Shown here: piece by piece, positions 17,923 to 27,521 of the stretch
How positions within the stretch are numbered: position 1 is the stretch's first letter
How the letters are laid out: each line of letters starts with the position of its first letter
DNA from: an uncultured Planctomycetia bacterium
GTDB lineage: Bacteria; Planctomycetota; Phycisphaerae; Phycisphaerales; SM1A02
Assembly (NCBI GenBank): GCA_937871505.1
Contig: CALMPF010000065.1
Location: 59,234-123,233, forward strand
Direction of reading: 5' to 3'
DNA length: 64,000 nucleotides
The notes under the pieces: model-generated
The model's database searches: none
What the model saw: the letters and a program-made list of their open reading frames with translations, nothing else
Told to the model about the DNA's origin: nothing
Program-made: the position numbers and the translations under genes

Positions 17923-19269
17923 ATGAGCCACGGCGCACCTGCGGCGATCGGACTCCGGCTGTCGGTGATGATGTTCCTCCAGTTCTTCATCTGGGGGGCG
18001 TGGTACGTCACCACCAACAACTACATGAGCGCCCACGGGCTGAGCTCGGTGATCGCGTGGGCATACACCGTCGGGCCGATCGCAGCGATCGTCTCGCCGT
18101 TCTTTCTGGGGATGGTCGCCGACCGCTTCTTCGCCTCCGAGCGCATCCTCAGCGCCCTGCACATCGCCGGCGGCGTCTTCATCATGCTCGCGCCGACGAT
18201 GGCGAAGTACCAGTGGGGCTGGGCGCCGACGGAAGGGCCGCTGGCCTTTCTCCGCGAGGGACCGTTCCTCGGCATCCTCCTGCTGCACATGCTCTGCTAC
18301 ATGCCGACCTTGGCGCTGACCAACACGGTCGCGTTCCACTCGATGCACAAGCCGGAGAAGCAGTTCCCGCTGGTGCGCGTCTGGGGGACGATCGGCTGGA
18401 TCGTCGCCGGGCTCCTCATCAGCCGGCTCGGCGTCGACCGCGCCGACAGCTTCATCCTCGGCGACCCCGACTCGGGGGGTTTCCATCTCGCCCTCGGCCA
18501 GTATCACCTTGCCGGGCTCGCGGGGCTCCTGCTGGGGGTCTACAGCCTCAGCCTCCCGCACACGCCGCCGCCGCTCCGTGGCAAGGCGTTCCGCGCCCGG
18601 GACGCGCTGGGGCTCGATGCGCTCTCGATGCTGCGCAGTCGCTCCTTCGCGGTCTTCATCATCTGCTCATTCCTCCTCTGCATCCCGCTGGCGGCGTACT
18701 ACGCGTTCACCAACGGCTTCATCGAGGACCGCGGCGTCACCGCCGTCGGCGCCGCGATGTCGCGCGGGCAGATGTCGGAGATCCTCTTCATGCTGGTCAT
18801 GCCAGCCTGCTTCGCGGTGCTCGGGGTGAAGTGGATGCTCGCGGTGGGCATGCTGGCGTGGGTCGTCCGCTACCTGCTCTTCGCCTGGGGAGCGGAGTTG
18901 CCGACGGCGGAGCATGGCGCGTTCATGACGTTCCTGACCGGCGATGCCGCGATGCTCCTGCCGATCTTCATCGGCATCCTGCTCCACGGCATCTGCTACG
19001 ACTTCTTCTTCGTCACCGGCTTCATCTACGTCGATCGGGAGGCTCCGGCGGCGATCCGCGCCTCCGCCCAGGGGTTCCTCGTCCTGGTGACGCAGGGGCT
19101 CGGGATGCTGATCGGCGCCCAGGTCGCGGGCGCCCTGCACTCCGGCCTCGTCGCCACCGATGATCCCTCGTGGCGCACGTTCTGGCTCGTGCCCGCGATC
19201 TTCGCCCTGGTGATCCTGATCTTCTTCGTGGTTCTCTTCCGCGCCCCGCGCCGACCGCAGAACGCCTGA
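17923..19269 (+). CDS. MFS permease, nucleoside:H+ symporter-like
   Basis: A 448-residue integral membrane protein with about twelve predicted helices. The first helix (MMFLQFFIWGAWYVTTNNYM) and the loop LGMVADRFFASERILS resemble the NupG/nucleoside-proton symporter branch of the major facilitator superfamily as found in planctomycetes and Bacteroidetes. Conserved features include the VRVWGTIGWIVAGLLI helix and the late KWMLAVGMLAWVVRYLLFA segment. Substrate specificity cannot be read from the sequence; nucleosides are the family's typical cargo. The protein begins directly at the first helix, so the start is well placed. It is divergent from the dockerin protein gene. Confidence 0.8.
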   Translation: MSHGAPAAIGLRLSVMMFLQFFIWGAWYVTTNNYMSAHGLSSVIAWAYTVGPIAAIVSPFFLGMVADRFFASERILSALHIAGGVFIMLAPTMAKYQWGWAPTEGPLAFLREGPFLGILLLHMLCYMPTLALTNTVAFHSMHKPEKQFPLVRVWGTIGWIVAGLLISRLGVDRADSFILGDPDSGGFHLALGQYHLAGLAGLLLGVYSLSLPHTPPPLRGKAFRARDALGLDALSMLRSRSFAVFIICSFLLCIPLAAYYAFTNGFIEDRGVTAVGAAMSRGQMSEILFMLVMPACFAVLGVKWMLAVGMLAWVVRYLLFAWGAELPTAEHGAFMTFLTGDAAMLLPIFIGILLHGICYDFFFVTGFIYVDREAPAAIRASAQGFLVLVTQGLGMLIGAQVAGALHSGLVATDDPSWRTFWLVPAIFALVILIFFVVLFRAPRRPQNA

Positions 19270-19392
19270 GCCGCGCGCGGGGCATCCGCCGCCGGCGCGC
19301 TCGGCGCGCGCCCTGACGCCGATGGGAGAGGTCCTCTGAAGGCTCGCACCGACGCAGGAGCGCGCTCCGACCGCTCCACCGAGATCGCCCGC

Positions 19393-20820
19393 ATGCAGGC
19401 CGGCATCCACGAAGGGACCGCGGCCGACCGCGGCGCCGACGCCGCCGTCTCGGCCGCCGCGAACCGCCCCGGGCCGGCCGGAGCACGGGCGTGGCCGCCT
19501 CCGAGCACGCCTCCGGAACTGCGCGCGGCGCTGGGCGAGGCCGCCCGCCCCGGCGCGCTCGCGATCCTCCACGCGGTCGCGGCGGTGGCGATCTTCGCGG
19601 CGACACCTCTGGGAAAGGCTCCTGCGAACATCGCCTTTGCTGCCCTTGTCGCCGCGTGGCTCATCCGCCTGCCCGGGACGCTCGCGATCAACGCCGCCCT
19701 GCTGCGGCTTCCGCTCGTCTGGGCCGCCATCGCCTGGCTCGCCTGGGCGTCGCTCTCCGGACTCTGGTCCCCGGACCGGGATCAATGGGCGGATCAGATG
19801 GGAGCGCTGCGAGCGCTGCTGCTCGTGCCTGCGATCGTCGCGACACCCCCGCGCTGGAGGCTCTGGGTCGCGGCGCTTCTGCTGGGCGTGAACGCGATCA
19901 ACGTCGTGCAGGTGCTCCAGGAAGCGGAGCTGCTGCCGCTGAACCCGCGCAATCCCCGCCGCCATGCGGCCTACGGGCTCCACCCGGGGCACTTCTCGAC
20001 GTGGTGCGGGATCGCCGTCGTGCTGAGCTTCGGCGCGATGGCTCAGCTCCGAGGGCGCGCGCGCTGGGTTCTCGCAGGCAGCGCGGCGCTGGCGCTCGCG
20101 GGCATGGCCATCGCGGCCGGTCGCGGGGCGATCCTCGGGCTCGTCGTCGCGCTCCCGATCTTCGCGGCCCTCGCGTGGCGCCTGCACGGTGGATCCGCGC
20201 TGCGGCGCTCGATCGGGCCGATGGCGGCGATCGCCGCGGTGGCGCTTCCCCTCGGACTCGCCGCCTTTGCCCTGCGCGGCGGGCTCGACGGCATCCGCGG
20301 GCAGATCGCCCAGCTCCGCCAGGTGAGCTCCGGCGGGGATGTCACCGGCGCCATCGGGCAGCGTCGCCTCTGGTACGTTGCGGCCATCGAGCTCTCCCGC
20401 GAGCATCCGGCTCGCGGGGGCGGGCTCGGCTTCTTCAATGCGCGGCTCGCGGACGCGCCGTCGATCCGCGCCGCGATGGAGGAGGGGACGGCCGCAGGGC
20501 GAAGCCCGGCGCTGCTCGCCCACGTCCTCGATGCCGCCCACCCGCACTCGACGCCGCTGCACGCGCTGGTCGACCTCGGCGCCGTCGGCGTCGCGATCGC
20601 CGCAGCGCTTGCCCTGACGATCCTGGCGACCGCCTTCGCCGCCGCGCGGTGCTCTCCGCTGGGGGTGGCCATCTTCGCGGCGACGATCCTCTGGATGGTC
20701 GCGTCGGTCTTCGAGTCGCTGCATCTCAGCGGCACGATGACGACGGCGCTGGCCCTGCTGGTGGCGATGTCGATCGCGAGCCTGCTCGCCCGGCGCAGCC
20801 GCGTGGCGGTCGCGGGCTGA
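19393..20820 (+). CDS. O-antigen ligase / polysaccharide polymerase-like membrane protein
   Basis: A 475-residue protein with about ten to twelve hydrophobic segments after an Ala/Gly/Pro-rich N-terminus of roughly 55 residues. The pattern fits the Wzy_C/O-antigen ligase (WaaL-like) family: a run of helices, a large loop at about residues 295-380 containing IGQRRLWYVAAIELSREHPA and a HPHSTPLHALVDLG block with conserved His residues, then three final helices. This family transfers or polymerises undecaprenyl-linked glycans at the outer face of the inner membrane. asnB follows 216 bases downstream, and such pairs are common in exopolysaccharide loci. No glycosyltransferase genes are adjacent, so the glycan is unknown. 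The start codon is uncertain. Confidence 0.72.
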   Translation: MQAGIHEGTAADRGADAAVSAAANRPGPAGARAWPPPSTPPELRAALGEAARPGALAILHAVAAVAIFAATPLGKAPANIAFAALVAAWLIRLPGTLAINAALLRLPLVWAAIAWLAWASLSGLWSPDRDQWADQMGALRALLLVPAIVATPPRWRLWVAALLLGVNAINVVQVLQEAELLPLNPRNPRRHAAYGLHPGHFSTWCGIAVVLSFGAMAQLRGRARWVLAGSAALALAGMAIAAGRGAILGLVVALPIFAALAWRLHGGSALRRSIGPMAAIAAVALPLGLAAFALRGGLDGIRGQIAQLRQVSSGGDVTGAIGQRRLWYVAAIELSREHPARGGGLGFFNARLADAPSIRAAMEEGTAAGRSPALLAHVLDAAHPHSTPLHALVDLGAVGVAIAAALALTILATAFAAARCSPLGVAIFAATILWMVASVFESLHLSGTMTTALALLVAMSIASLLARRSRVAVAG

Positions 20821-20961
20821 TCCGCGCTCGGTCCGCTCCTCCTGCCGCGGCAGCCGACCGAACGGCCCGCTCCCGCGTTGCGGAGGATGGACGCGGCCCG
20901 TCTCGGACGTGATCCGCGCTCGCTGAACCGCATCGGCGCCGTGGCTACGCTCCGCCGCCCC

Positions 20962-20993
20962 CACCGATGAGTCCGGCGATGCGTCCATCGGTG
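20962..20993 (+). other. 8-bp inverted repeat upstream of asnB
   Basis: CACCGATG and CATCGGTG form a perfect 8-bp stem with a 16-base spacer, 43 bases before the asnB start. It could be an operator or an RNA hairpin. The spacing would suit regulation of asnB, but nothing more can be said. Confidence 0.35.
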
Positions 20994-21036
20994 CGTCGGG
21001 TGGGGCTCCCCGCGGCCTGGCCCCCCGCTCCTCACC

Positions 21037-23022
21037 ATGTGCGGCATCGCAGGCTTCCTCGACCCCGATCGCAGTCTCGCCGAGACCGGCGCGGCGAGCG
21101 CCGCGCTCCGGGCGATGACCGACTGCCTCGCGCACCGCGGGCCGGACGACGAAGGCGGCTGGATCGATCCCTCAGCGGGCATCGCCCTCGGGCATCGGCG
21201 GCTCGCGATCGTCGAGCTCTCGGAGAGCGGGCGGCAGCCGATGCACTCCGCCTCGGGCCGCTACACGCTGGTCTTCAACGGGGAGATCTACAACTTCGAG
21301 CGCCTCCGCGCCGAGCTGCCCCGTCCGGTGGCGTGGCGCGGCCGGTCCGACACCGAGGTGCTGCTCGCCGCCATCGAGGCGTGGGGACTCGAGGAGGCGC
21401 TCCGCCGCAGCATCGGCATGTTCGCGCTGGCGCTCTGGGACTCACGGTCGCGCACGCTCTCCCTCGCCCGCGATCGCGTCGGCAAGAAGCCGCTCTGCTA
21501 CGGCTGGCTCCCGGCAACCCGCGAGCGCGGGCGGCTCTTCGCCTTCGCGAGCGAACTCGGCGCGGTTCGCAGGCTTCCCGGGTTCGATCCGGCGATCGAC
21601 CCGGCGGCGCTGGCGAGCTATCTGCGGTTCCTCTACGTCCCCGCCCCGTTCACGGTTCATCCGGGAATCCACAAGCTCGAGCCGGGCGCGATCGCGACCC
21701 TGCGGCTCGATGACGCAGCGGGCGCGGCCTGCGCGGCGCCGACCCTCCATCGCTTCTGGAACGCGGATGACGTCGCCCTCGCCGCGGCCGCTCGCCCCTT
21801 CGACGGCTCCCCGGAGGAGGCCGTCGACCAGCTCGAGCGACTGCTCGCGGACGCGGTGACGCTGCGGATGATCGCCGACGTTCCGCTGGGCGGCTTCCTC
21901 TCCGGAGGGATCGACTCCTCGGTGGTCGTCGCGCTGATGCAGTCGGTCGCGTCAAGGCCGGTGCGGACGTTCACGATCGGCTTTCGCGAAGCGGAGTACG
22001 ACGAGGCGCGGCACGCCGCCGAGGTCGCCCGGCACCTCGGGACCGATCACACCGAGCTGACGCTGACGGCCGCGGAGGCGCTCGCGATCGTCCCGGAGAT
22101 CGCGCGGCGCTGGGACGAGCCCTTCGCCGACGCATCGCAGGTGCCGACGTTCCTCGTCGCCCAGCTCGCCCGCAGGCACGTCACCGTCGCCCTCAGCGGC
22201 GACGGAGGGGACGAGCTCTTCGGCGGCTACAACCGCTACGCGTGGGCGCGGCGGATCTGGCGCAGCGTCTCGTGGATGCCGCACGGCGCCCGTCGGGCGC
22301 TTGGCGCCGCCGCCCGGAGCGTCCCGCCGCGCTGCTGGGATCGCGCCGCCCGCGCCGTCGGCGCCGTCGCCGGGCGGCACCGCGTGCCTCCGGGAGCCGG
22401 GAGCAAGATGCACAAGCTCGCGGCGCTGGTCGAGAGCCCCGACGTCGGCTCGCTGTACGCGCGGCTGGTCTCCGCGGAGATGCACCCCGAGCGGCTCGTT
22501 CCCGGGGCCGTCGAGGCGCCGAGCATCCTCGCCCGGCGGGATCCGCGCTTCGAGCGGCTCGCCCCCGCGGCGCGGATGATGCACATGGACTTCGGCTCCT
22601 ACCTCGTCGACGACATCATGGTGAAGGTCGACCGCGCCACGATGGCGGTGGCCCTGGAGTCGCGGGCGCCGCTGCTCGATCATCGCATCGTCGAGTTCGC
22701 GTGGAGCCTTCCGATGTCGATCCGGATGAAGGACGGCATCGGCAAGTGGCCGCTGCGGTCGCTCCTCGCGCGGCACGTGCCGCCGGCCCTGACCGAACGG
22801 CCCAAGCAGGGCTTCGGAGTTCCCATCGCGGAGTGGCTCGGCCGCGAGCTGCGCCCGTGGGCGGAGGACCTCCTCTCGGAGCGCTCGCTCCGCGCCGACG
22901 GGCTCCTCGACGCCGCAGCGGTGCGCTCGCTCTGGGCGCAGTACCTCGGCGGCGCGACGACGCGCTGGCCAGCGCTCTGGGGGGTGCTCATGTACCGCTC
23001 GTGGCGCGCGGGCCTCGCCTGA
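21037..23022 (+). CDS. asnB: Asparagine synthase (glutamine-hydrolysing)
   Basis: AsnB transfers the amide nitrogen of glutamine to an activated aspartyl intermediate; many homologues in polysaccharide loci amidate other acids. The 661-residue product starts MCGIAGF, with Cys2 as the Ntn-type glutaminase nucleophile after Met removal. Glutaminase motifs include DCLAHRGPDDEG and LVFNGEIYNFERL. The synthetase domain has the PP-loop LGGFLSGGIDSSVVVALM (about 283-300), VALSGDGGDELFGGYNRY and YLVDDIMVKVDRATMAVALE. The start is certain because Cys2 must be exposed. It lies behind an O-antigen-ligase-like gene, so a role in surface glycan modification is as likely as free asparagine synthesis. Confidence 0.93.
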   Translation: MCGIAGFLDPDRSLAETGAASAALRAMTDCLAHRGPDDEGGWIDPSAGIALGHRRLAIVELSESGRQPMHSASGRYTLVFNGEIYNFERLRAELPRPVAWRGRSDTEVLLAAIEAWGLEEALRRSIGMFALALWDSRSRTLSLARDRVGKKPLCYGWLPATRERGRLFAFASELGAVRRLPGFDPAIDPAALASYLRFLYVPAPFTVHPGIHKLEPGAIATLRLDDAAGAACAAPTLHRFWNADDVALAAAARPFDGSPEEAVDQLERLLADAVTLRMIADVPLGGFLSGGIDSSVVVALMQSVASRPVRTFTIGFREAEYDEARHAAEVARHLGTDHTELTLTAAEALAIVPEIARRWDEPFADASQVPTFLVAQLARRHVTVALSGDGGDELFGGYNRYAWARRIWRSVSWMPHGARRALGAAARSVPPRCWDRAARAVGAVAGRHRVPPGAGSKMHKLAALVESPDVGSLYARLVSAEMHPERLVPGAVEAPSILARRDPRFERLAPAARMMHMDFGSYLVDDIMVKVDRATMAVALESRAPLLDHRIVEFAWSLPMSIRMKDGIGKWPLRSLLARHVPPALTERPKQGFGVPIAEWLGRELRPWAEDLLSERSLRADGLLDAAAVRSLWAQYLGGATTRWPALWGVLMYRSWRAGLA

Positions 23023-23069
23023 CGCCCCCCCGCGCGCTTCGACTCACCGTCGGCGGCGGCGCGGTCTCG

Positions 23070-24683
23070 TCACGGGTCGGATCGCTCGACGGGAACGTCA
23101 GGGAAGACGAATCGTCCACCCCAGATGCGGGACCACTCCGGCCGCTGACGGCTGGCGAGAAACCAGTCCGGCGTGAGCCGCACGACAAGGTGATCCGCCC
23201 GGGAGTGGAGTCGCGCGTTCGATCTGACCGTCACGGTCCGCACGGAGCCCGGACTCGGAGACTCCTCCGGGGCGAAGAGGAACGTGCCGATCGGAACCTG
23301 ACTGAGGCTCGTGCTTCCGACCGAGACGCTGTACGCGACCGGCACGTCGCGGGGCCCGCGCACATCGACATCGACTTCAGTCGACTCGTCGCCGCGCGGC
23401 CCGAGGCGCCTGACCCGCACGGCGATGATCTCGAAGTTGCCGAGTCCCCCGAAGAGCGCCGGGTGGACCACTCCGGCGTCGCTCGCAGGTTCGATGTCGA
23501 TGGTGAACGGCACCTCGTGCATGCGCTCTCGAATCGGATCGACGATCGCGTGCCAGCCGGCGTCGCTGGTCCATCGGCTCCCGCCGGCCCCCCACAGTCC
23601 GTCGTCCGCCGCATCGAGCGGCTCGTGGGCGCCGCCGGGGCGGTGCATCACTCCGACGGCGCTGGACAAGTGCATGTCGAACCCTCGGCGTTCCACCACG
23701 ATGAGCGACATGGCGACCGGGCCAGGCCCCGCCATCGGCGCGAACCTGAGCTCCGACGCACCGCTTGACTCGGCCCTGATTCCCGAGCTTCCGCTGCCGC
23801 CGCTGCCGGCAGAACCCGGCCAGACCGGAACGAGGTCTCCGTCCCGGTCATCGACGCGCACGCCGAGAACCCGAAACTGCGTCTCGACGCCGCGGATGCA
23901 CTTCAGCGACCAGTTGAGCTTCAGGGACATCCGTTCTCCCTGCTTCGCCGGCGAGGTCGCCGTCACGGCGAGCGTCGGCTCCGGAAACAGTGCGTCGACG
24001 ACGGCCCATCGCGCGGCCTGGGCGGAGTCGCGCCGCTCCAGAAGAGAGCTGAGCGAGTTGCTCCACGGCCTGAAACCGAAACTCCCATCGGCCAGCGCGT
24101 GAGGGAGATCCGCGACGATCACTTCAAGGATGGCCGACTCAGCGGCTTCCGAAAGCGTTCCGCGCAGGAGCCGACTGTGCATGGCGGACCACGCCCGGCC
24201 ATCCGCAGGGTTCCGCCTGAGGTCGGCGAGAAGCCAGCTCGTCGGTCGCAGCGCGTCCCAGTTGGGCGTGACGAGCGATCGAAGGCACATCGGCGCGATC
24301 GCGATGATCATGAGGGCCGCGGCGATCGCGGCTCGAGCACGGTGAAGCTGAAATCGCGACCTCTGCACCGCGCCAGGCGTCCGAAGATCAGCCCCGCACT
24401 CCGGGCACGCCCCCGATCGCTCGGAGTCGCGACCGATCAGGGGATACCGGCAGGCGCCGCATCGAGGCGGAGTGCGCGTCGGCTGCGTCGGGGTCGCGAG
24501 GATCATCACGACGATTCCGGCGACGAAGAAGACCAGTGAAAGTGCCGCCACCCAGAGCTCTCCCGTCCTGCCGTCAGGCGCCTCGACCGGATCAGCGGCG
24601 CCGAGCGGCGCCGCGACCGCCGACCATATGCCCGGGCCGGGTGCACGCTGCCGGTCCGTGCCCCCATTGACCTGTGCCCCCAT
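23070..24683 (-). CDS. Zinc-ribbon membrane protein of unknown function
   Basis: A protein of about 537 residues. A transmembrane segment (LWVAALSLVFFVAGIVVMI) is followed by a zinc ribbon with CGACRYPL and ACPECGADL, a second transmembrane helix (ARAAIAAALMIIAIAPM), and a long non-membrane C-terminal region of about 380 residues with beta-rich character. The ribbon with the CxxCxYxL...CPECG pattern is frequent in planctomycete membrane proteins. I do not recognise the C-terminal domain. The start is uncertain: the ATG used here lies inside a 16-bp tandem repeat. A GTG at 24551, with GGGAG seven bases upstream and just ahead of the first helix, is an alternative. It is divergent from ispG. 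Confidence 0.65.
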   Translation of the reverse strand: MGAQVNGGTDRQRAPGPGIWSAVAAPLGAADPVEAPDGRTGELWVAALSLVFFVAGIVVMILATPTQPTRTPPRCGACRYPLIGRDSERSGACPECGADLRTPGAVQRSRFQLHRARAAIAAALMIIAIAPMCLRSLVTPNWDALRPTSWLLADLRRNPADGRAWSAMHSRLLRGTLSEAAESAILEVIVADLPHALADGSFGFRPWSNSLSSLLERRDSAQAARWAVVDALFPEPTLAVTATSPAKQGERMSLKLNWSLKCIRGVETQFRVLGVRVDDRDGDLVPVWPGSAGSGGSGSSGIRAESSGASELRFAPMAGPGPVAMSLIVVERRGFDMHLSSAVGVMHRPGGAHEPLDAADDGLWGAGGSRWTSDAGWHAIVDPIRERMHEVPFTIDIEPASDAGVVHPALFGGLGNFEIIAVRVRRLGPRGDESTEVDVDVRGPRDVPVAYSVSVGSTSLSQVPIGTFLFAPEESPSPGSVRTVTVRSNARLHSRADHLVVRLTPDWFLASRQRPEWSRIWGGRFVFPDVPVERSDP

Positions 24684-24705
24684 TGACCTGTGCCCCCATT
24701 GACAT
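24658..24705. repeat. Three tandem copies of a 16-bp unit between ispG and the zinc-ribbon gene
   Basis: GTGCCCCCATTGACCT occurs twice exactly (24658-24673, 24674-24689) and a third time with one change (24690-24705, ending GACAT). The array lies 83-130 bases upstream of ispG and overlaps the 5-prime end of the divergent zinc-ribbon gene. On the minus strand each unit contains ATGGGGGCAC. The 16-bp period is not a multiple of three, so each copy offers an ATG in a different frame. It could be an operator array or a remnant of a REP-type repeat. Confidence 0.8.
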
Positions 24706-24770
24706 GGCTCGGCGCACTCCGCACTTCCGCATTCCGCGCTCCGCCCAACAGCGCTCGCGCGCGCCATCCC

Positions 24771-24776
24771 TACACT
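24771..24776 (+). promoter_or_regulatory. Candidate -10 element upstream of ispG
   Basis: TACACT lies 11 bases before the ispG ATG without a Shine-Dalgarno sequence. The same hexamer forms the -10 of the tRNA-Met promoter at 57909, where a good -35 is present. Confidence 0.45.
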
Positions 24777-24787
24777 CCCCGCTCGCC

Positions 24788-26185
<1,398 letters not shown>

Positions 26186-26593
26186 CCCGCGTTCGGCGGC
26201 ACCCGTCGCCGCATGCCGGGCCGACGCCCCCGGCGGCGCGACGTCCGAGGGCGAACCGGGCTGCCGGCGCCGCTCCCCGATGCGGATCCTGCCCATCGTG
26301 CGGCCGCATCGCTCCGGGGGTGGGCGCCCCGAGCCGCCGGTTCGGCAAAAAGAACTAAGTTCCCATCACTCAAGGACTTCCCGCCGCGACCCAGGCTCGT
26401 TATGCTCGTCGTCGGCCGCTCGACGGCGGGGTGGAGGCCGGATCGGGCCCTGACCATCCCGCGAGAGCACCCTGATCAGCGTCTGATCAATCCCCGCTCG
26501 CCATCGGATCGCCCGTTCGCACGATCCAGCGTCCAACGTTCCGCGGAGCACCGCCGCGCGTTCCTCCGACGATCCGCCACCGGAGACACCTCG
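26186..26593. other. Intergenic stretch upstream of the pseudopilin gene
   Basis: About 410 bases without a supportable gene. It includes an AT-richer patch near 26346-26380 (CAAAAAGAACTAAGTTCCC), which stands out in this G/C-rich sequence and is a plausible promoter zone, although no -35/-10 pair at normal spacing is clear. Confidence 0.45.
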
Positions 26594-27490
26594 ATGAACC
26601 ACCCCGCCGCCTCGCTGCGCCCCGCCTCCAGAAGGGCCTTCACGCTCGTGGAGATGATGGTCACCGTCGGGATCATCGCGCTGCTGCTCGGCATCCTGCT
26701 CGTCGGGCTCCGCAGCGCGCTCGGCAGCGGCAACCGCACGCGCGAGATCAGCAACCTTCGGCAGCTCTACTACGCGTGGCAGATGTACTCGACGTCCAAC
26801 GCCGAGCAGATTCTCCCGGGGCGCATCGACGAGAACGTGCAGCAGCTCTGGCGCGTCAAGTGGCGCGACGCCCGCGGCAATGACGTCCCCCGGTCCGACG
26901 CGGTCGACTATCCGTGGCGGCTTGCCGCCTACACCGAATTCTCCTGGGAGATCTTCGCGGGCTACCGCCCCGATCCGATCGAGGAGCTTGCGGAGGTGCC
27001 GGTGGCGACTGTCGCGCGGGAGCCCGCCTTCGGCTACAACTCGATCTACGTCGGCGGCGAGTGGACCGCGACCTCGCCCACCGGTCCCGCGCGGCTTCGC
27101 TTCGACTCGATCGCGCAGCCGGGCTTCAACAACCTCGTCGCCCGGACGCAGGGAGCGATTCTCCGCCCCGATCAGCAGGTGATCTTCGCCGCCTCGACGC
27201 GGCGCACGCCGGGGCTCTACAAGGGCGCCGGCTACGAATTGGCGCCCGGCGCCTCCGGCGTGCGACCGCCCTTCGTCGCGGAGCAGGCCGTCTGGCGGCT
27301 CGGCCTCGGCGGAGATCCCAACATCGAGGTCGTCGTGACCGGCGATGTGCCGTTCACCCGGTACGGTCAGGCGGTCGCGACGCTGCTTGGCGACGGCTCG
27401 GCGCAGCCGCTCTCTCTCGGGGAGCTCAGCGACATGCGCCGCTGGAGCAACCAGGCCGACACGCGCGGCTGGACGCATCCGGCCGAGTGA
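26594..27490 (+). CDS. Type IV pilin-like / type II secretion pseudopilin-like protein
   Basis: A 298-residue protein with a class III prepilin leader: SRRA followed by FTLVEMMVTVGIIALLLGILL. Cleavage is expected between Ala15 and Phe16, with Glu at position +5 of the mature protein. The hydrophobic helix (about 16-40) would anchor the subunit and pack into a pilus. The remaining 250 residues form a globular domain with no named family visible. Prepilin-like proteins with this leader are highly numerous in planctomycetes and are processed by a prepilin peptidase such as PilD. The start is supported by GGAG eight bases upstream. No other secretion or pilus genes are adjacent. Confidence 0.85.
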   Translation: MNHPAASLRPASRRAFTLVEMMVTVGIIALLLGILLVGLRSALGSGNRTREISNLRQLYYAWQMYSTSNAEQILPGRIDENVQQLWRVKWRDARGNDVPRSDAVDYPWRLAAYTEFSWEIFAGYRPDPIEELAEVPVATVAREPAFGYNSIYVGGEWTATSPTGPARLRFDSIAQPGFNNLVARTQGAILRPDQQVIFAASTRRTPGLYKGAGYELAPGASGVRPPFVAEQAVWRLGLGGDPNIEVVVTGDVPFTRYGQAVATLLGDGSAQPLSLGELSDMRRWSNQADTRGWTHPAE

Positions 27491-27521
27491 GCCCCGTTTC
27501 GCGGCGCGAGCGTGCGCGCGG

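Noticed and set aside
20839..20856. CTGCCGCGGCAG palindrome behind the O-antigen-ligase-like gene as a further repeat copy
   Set aside because: The 12-bp palindrome is real, but similarity to the repeat family is limited to CTCCTGC-GCGGC, which is too short in G/C-rich DNA.
24658..24705. CRISPR array
   Set aside because: The three units are directly adjacent without spacers and only 16 bp long; no cas genes are in the window.
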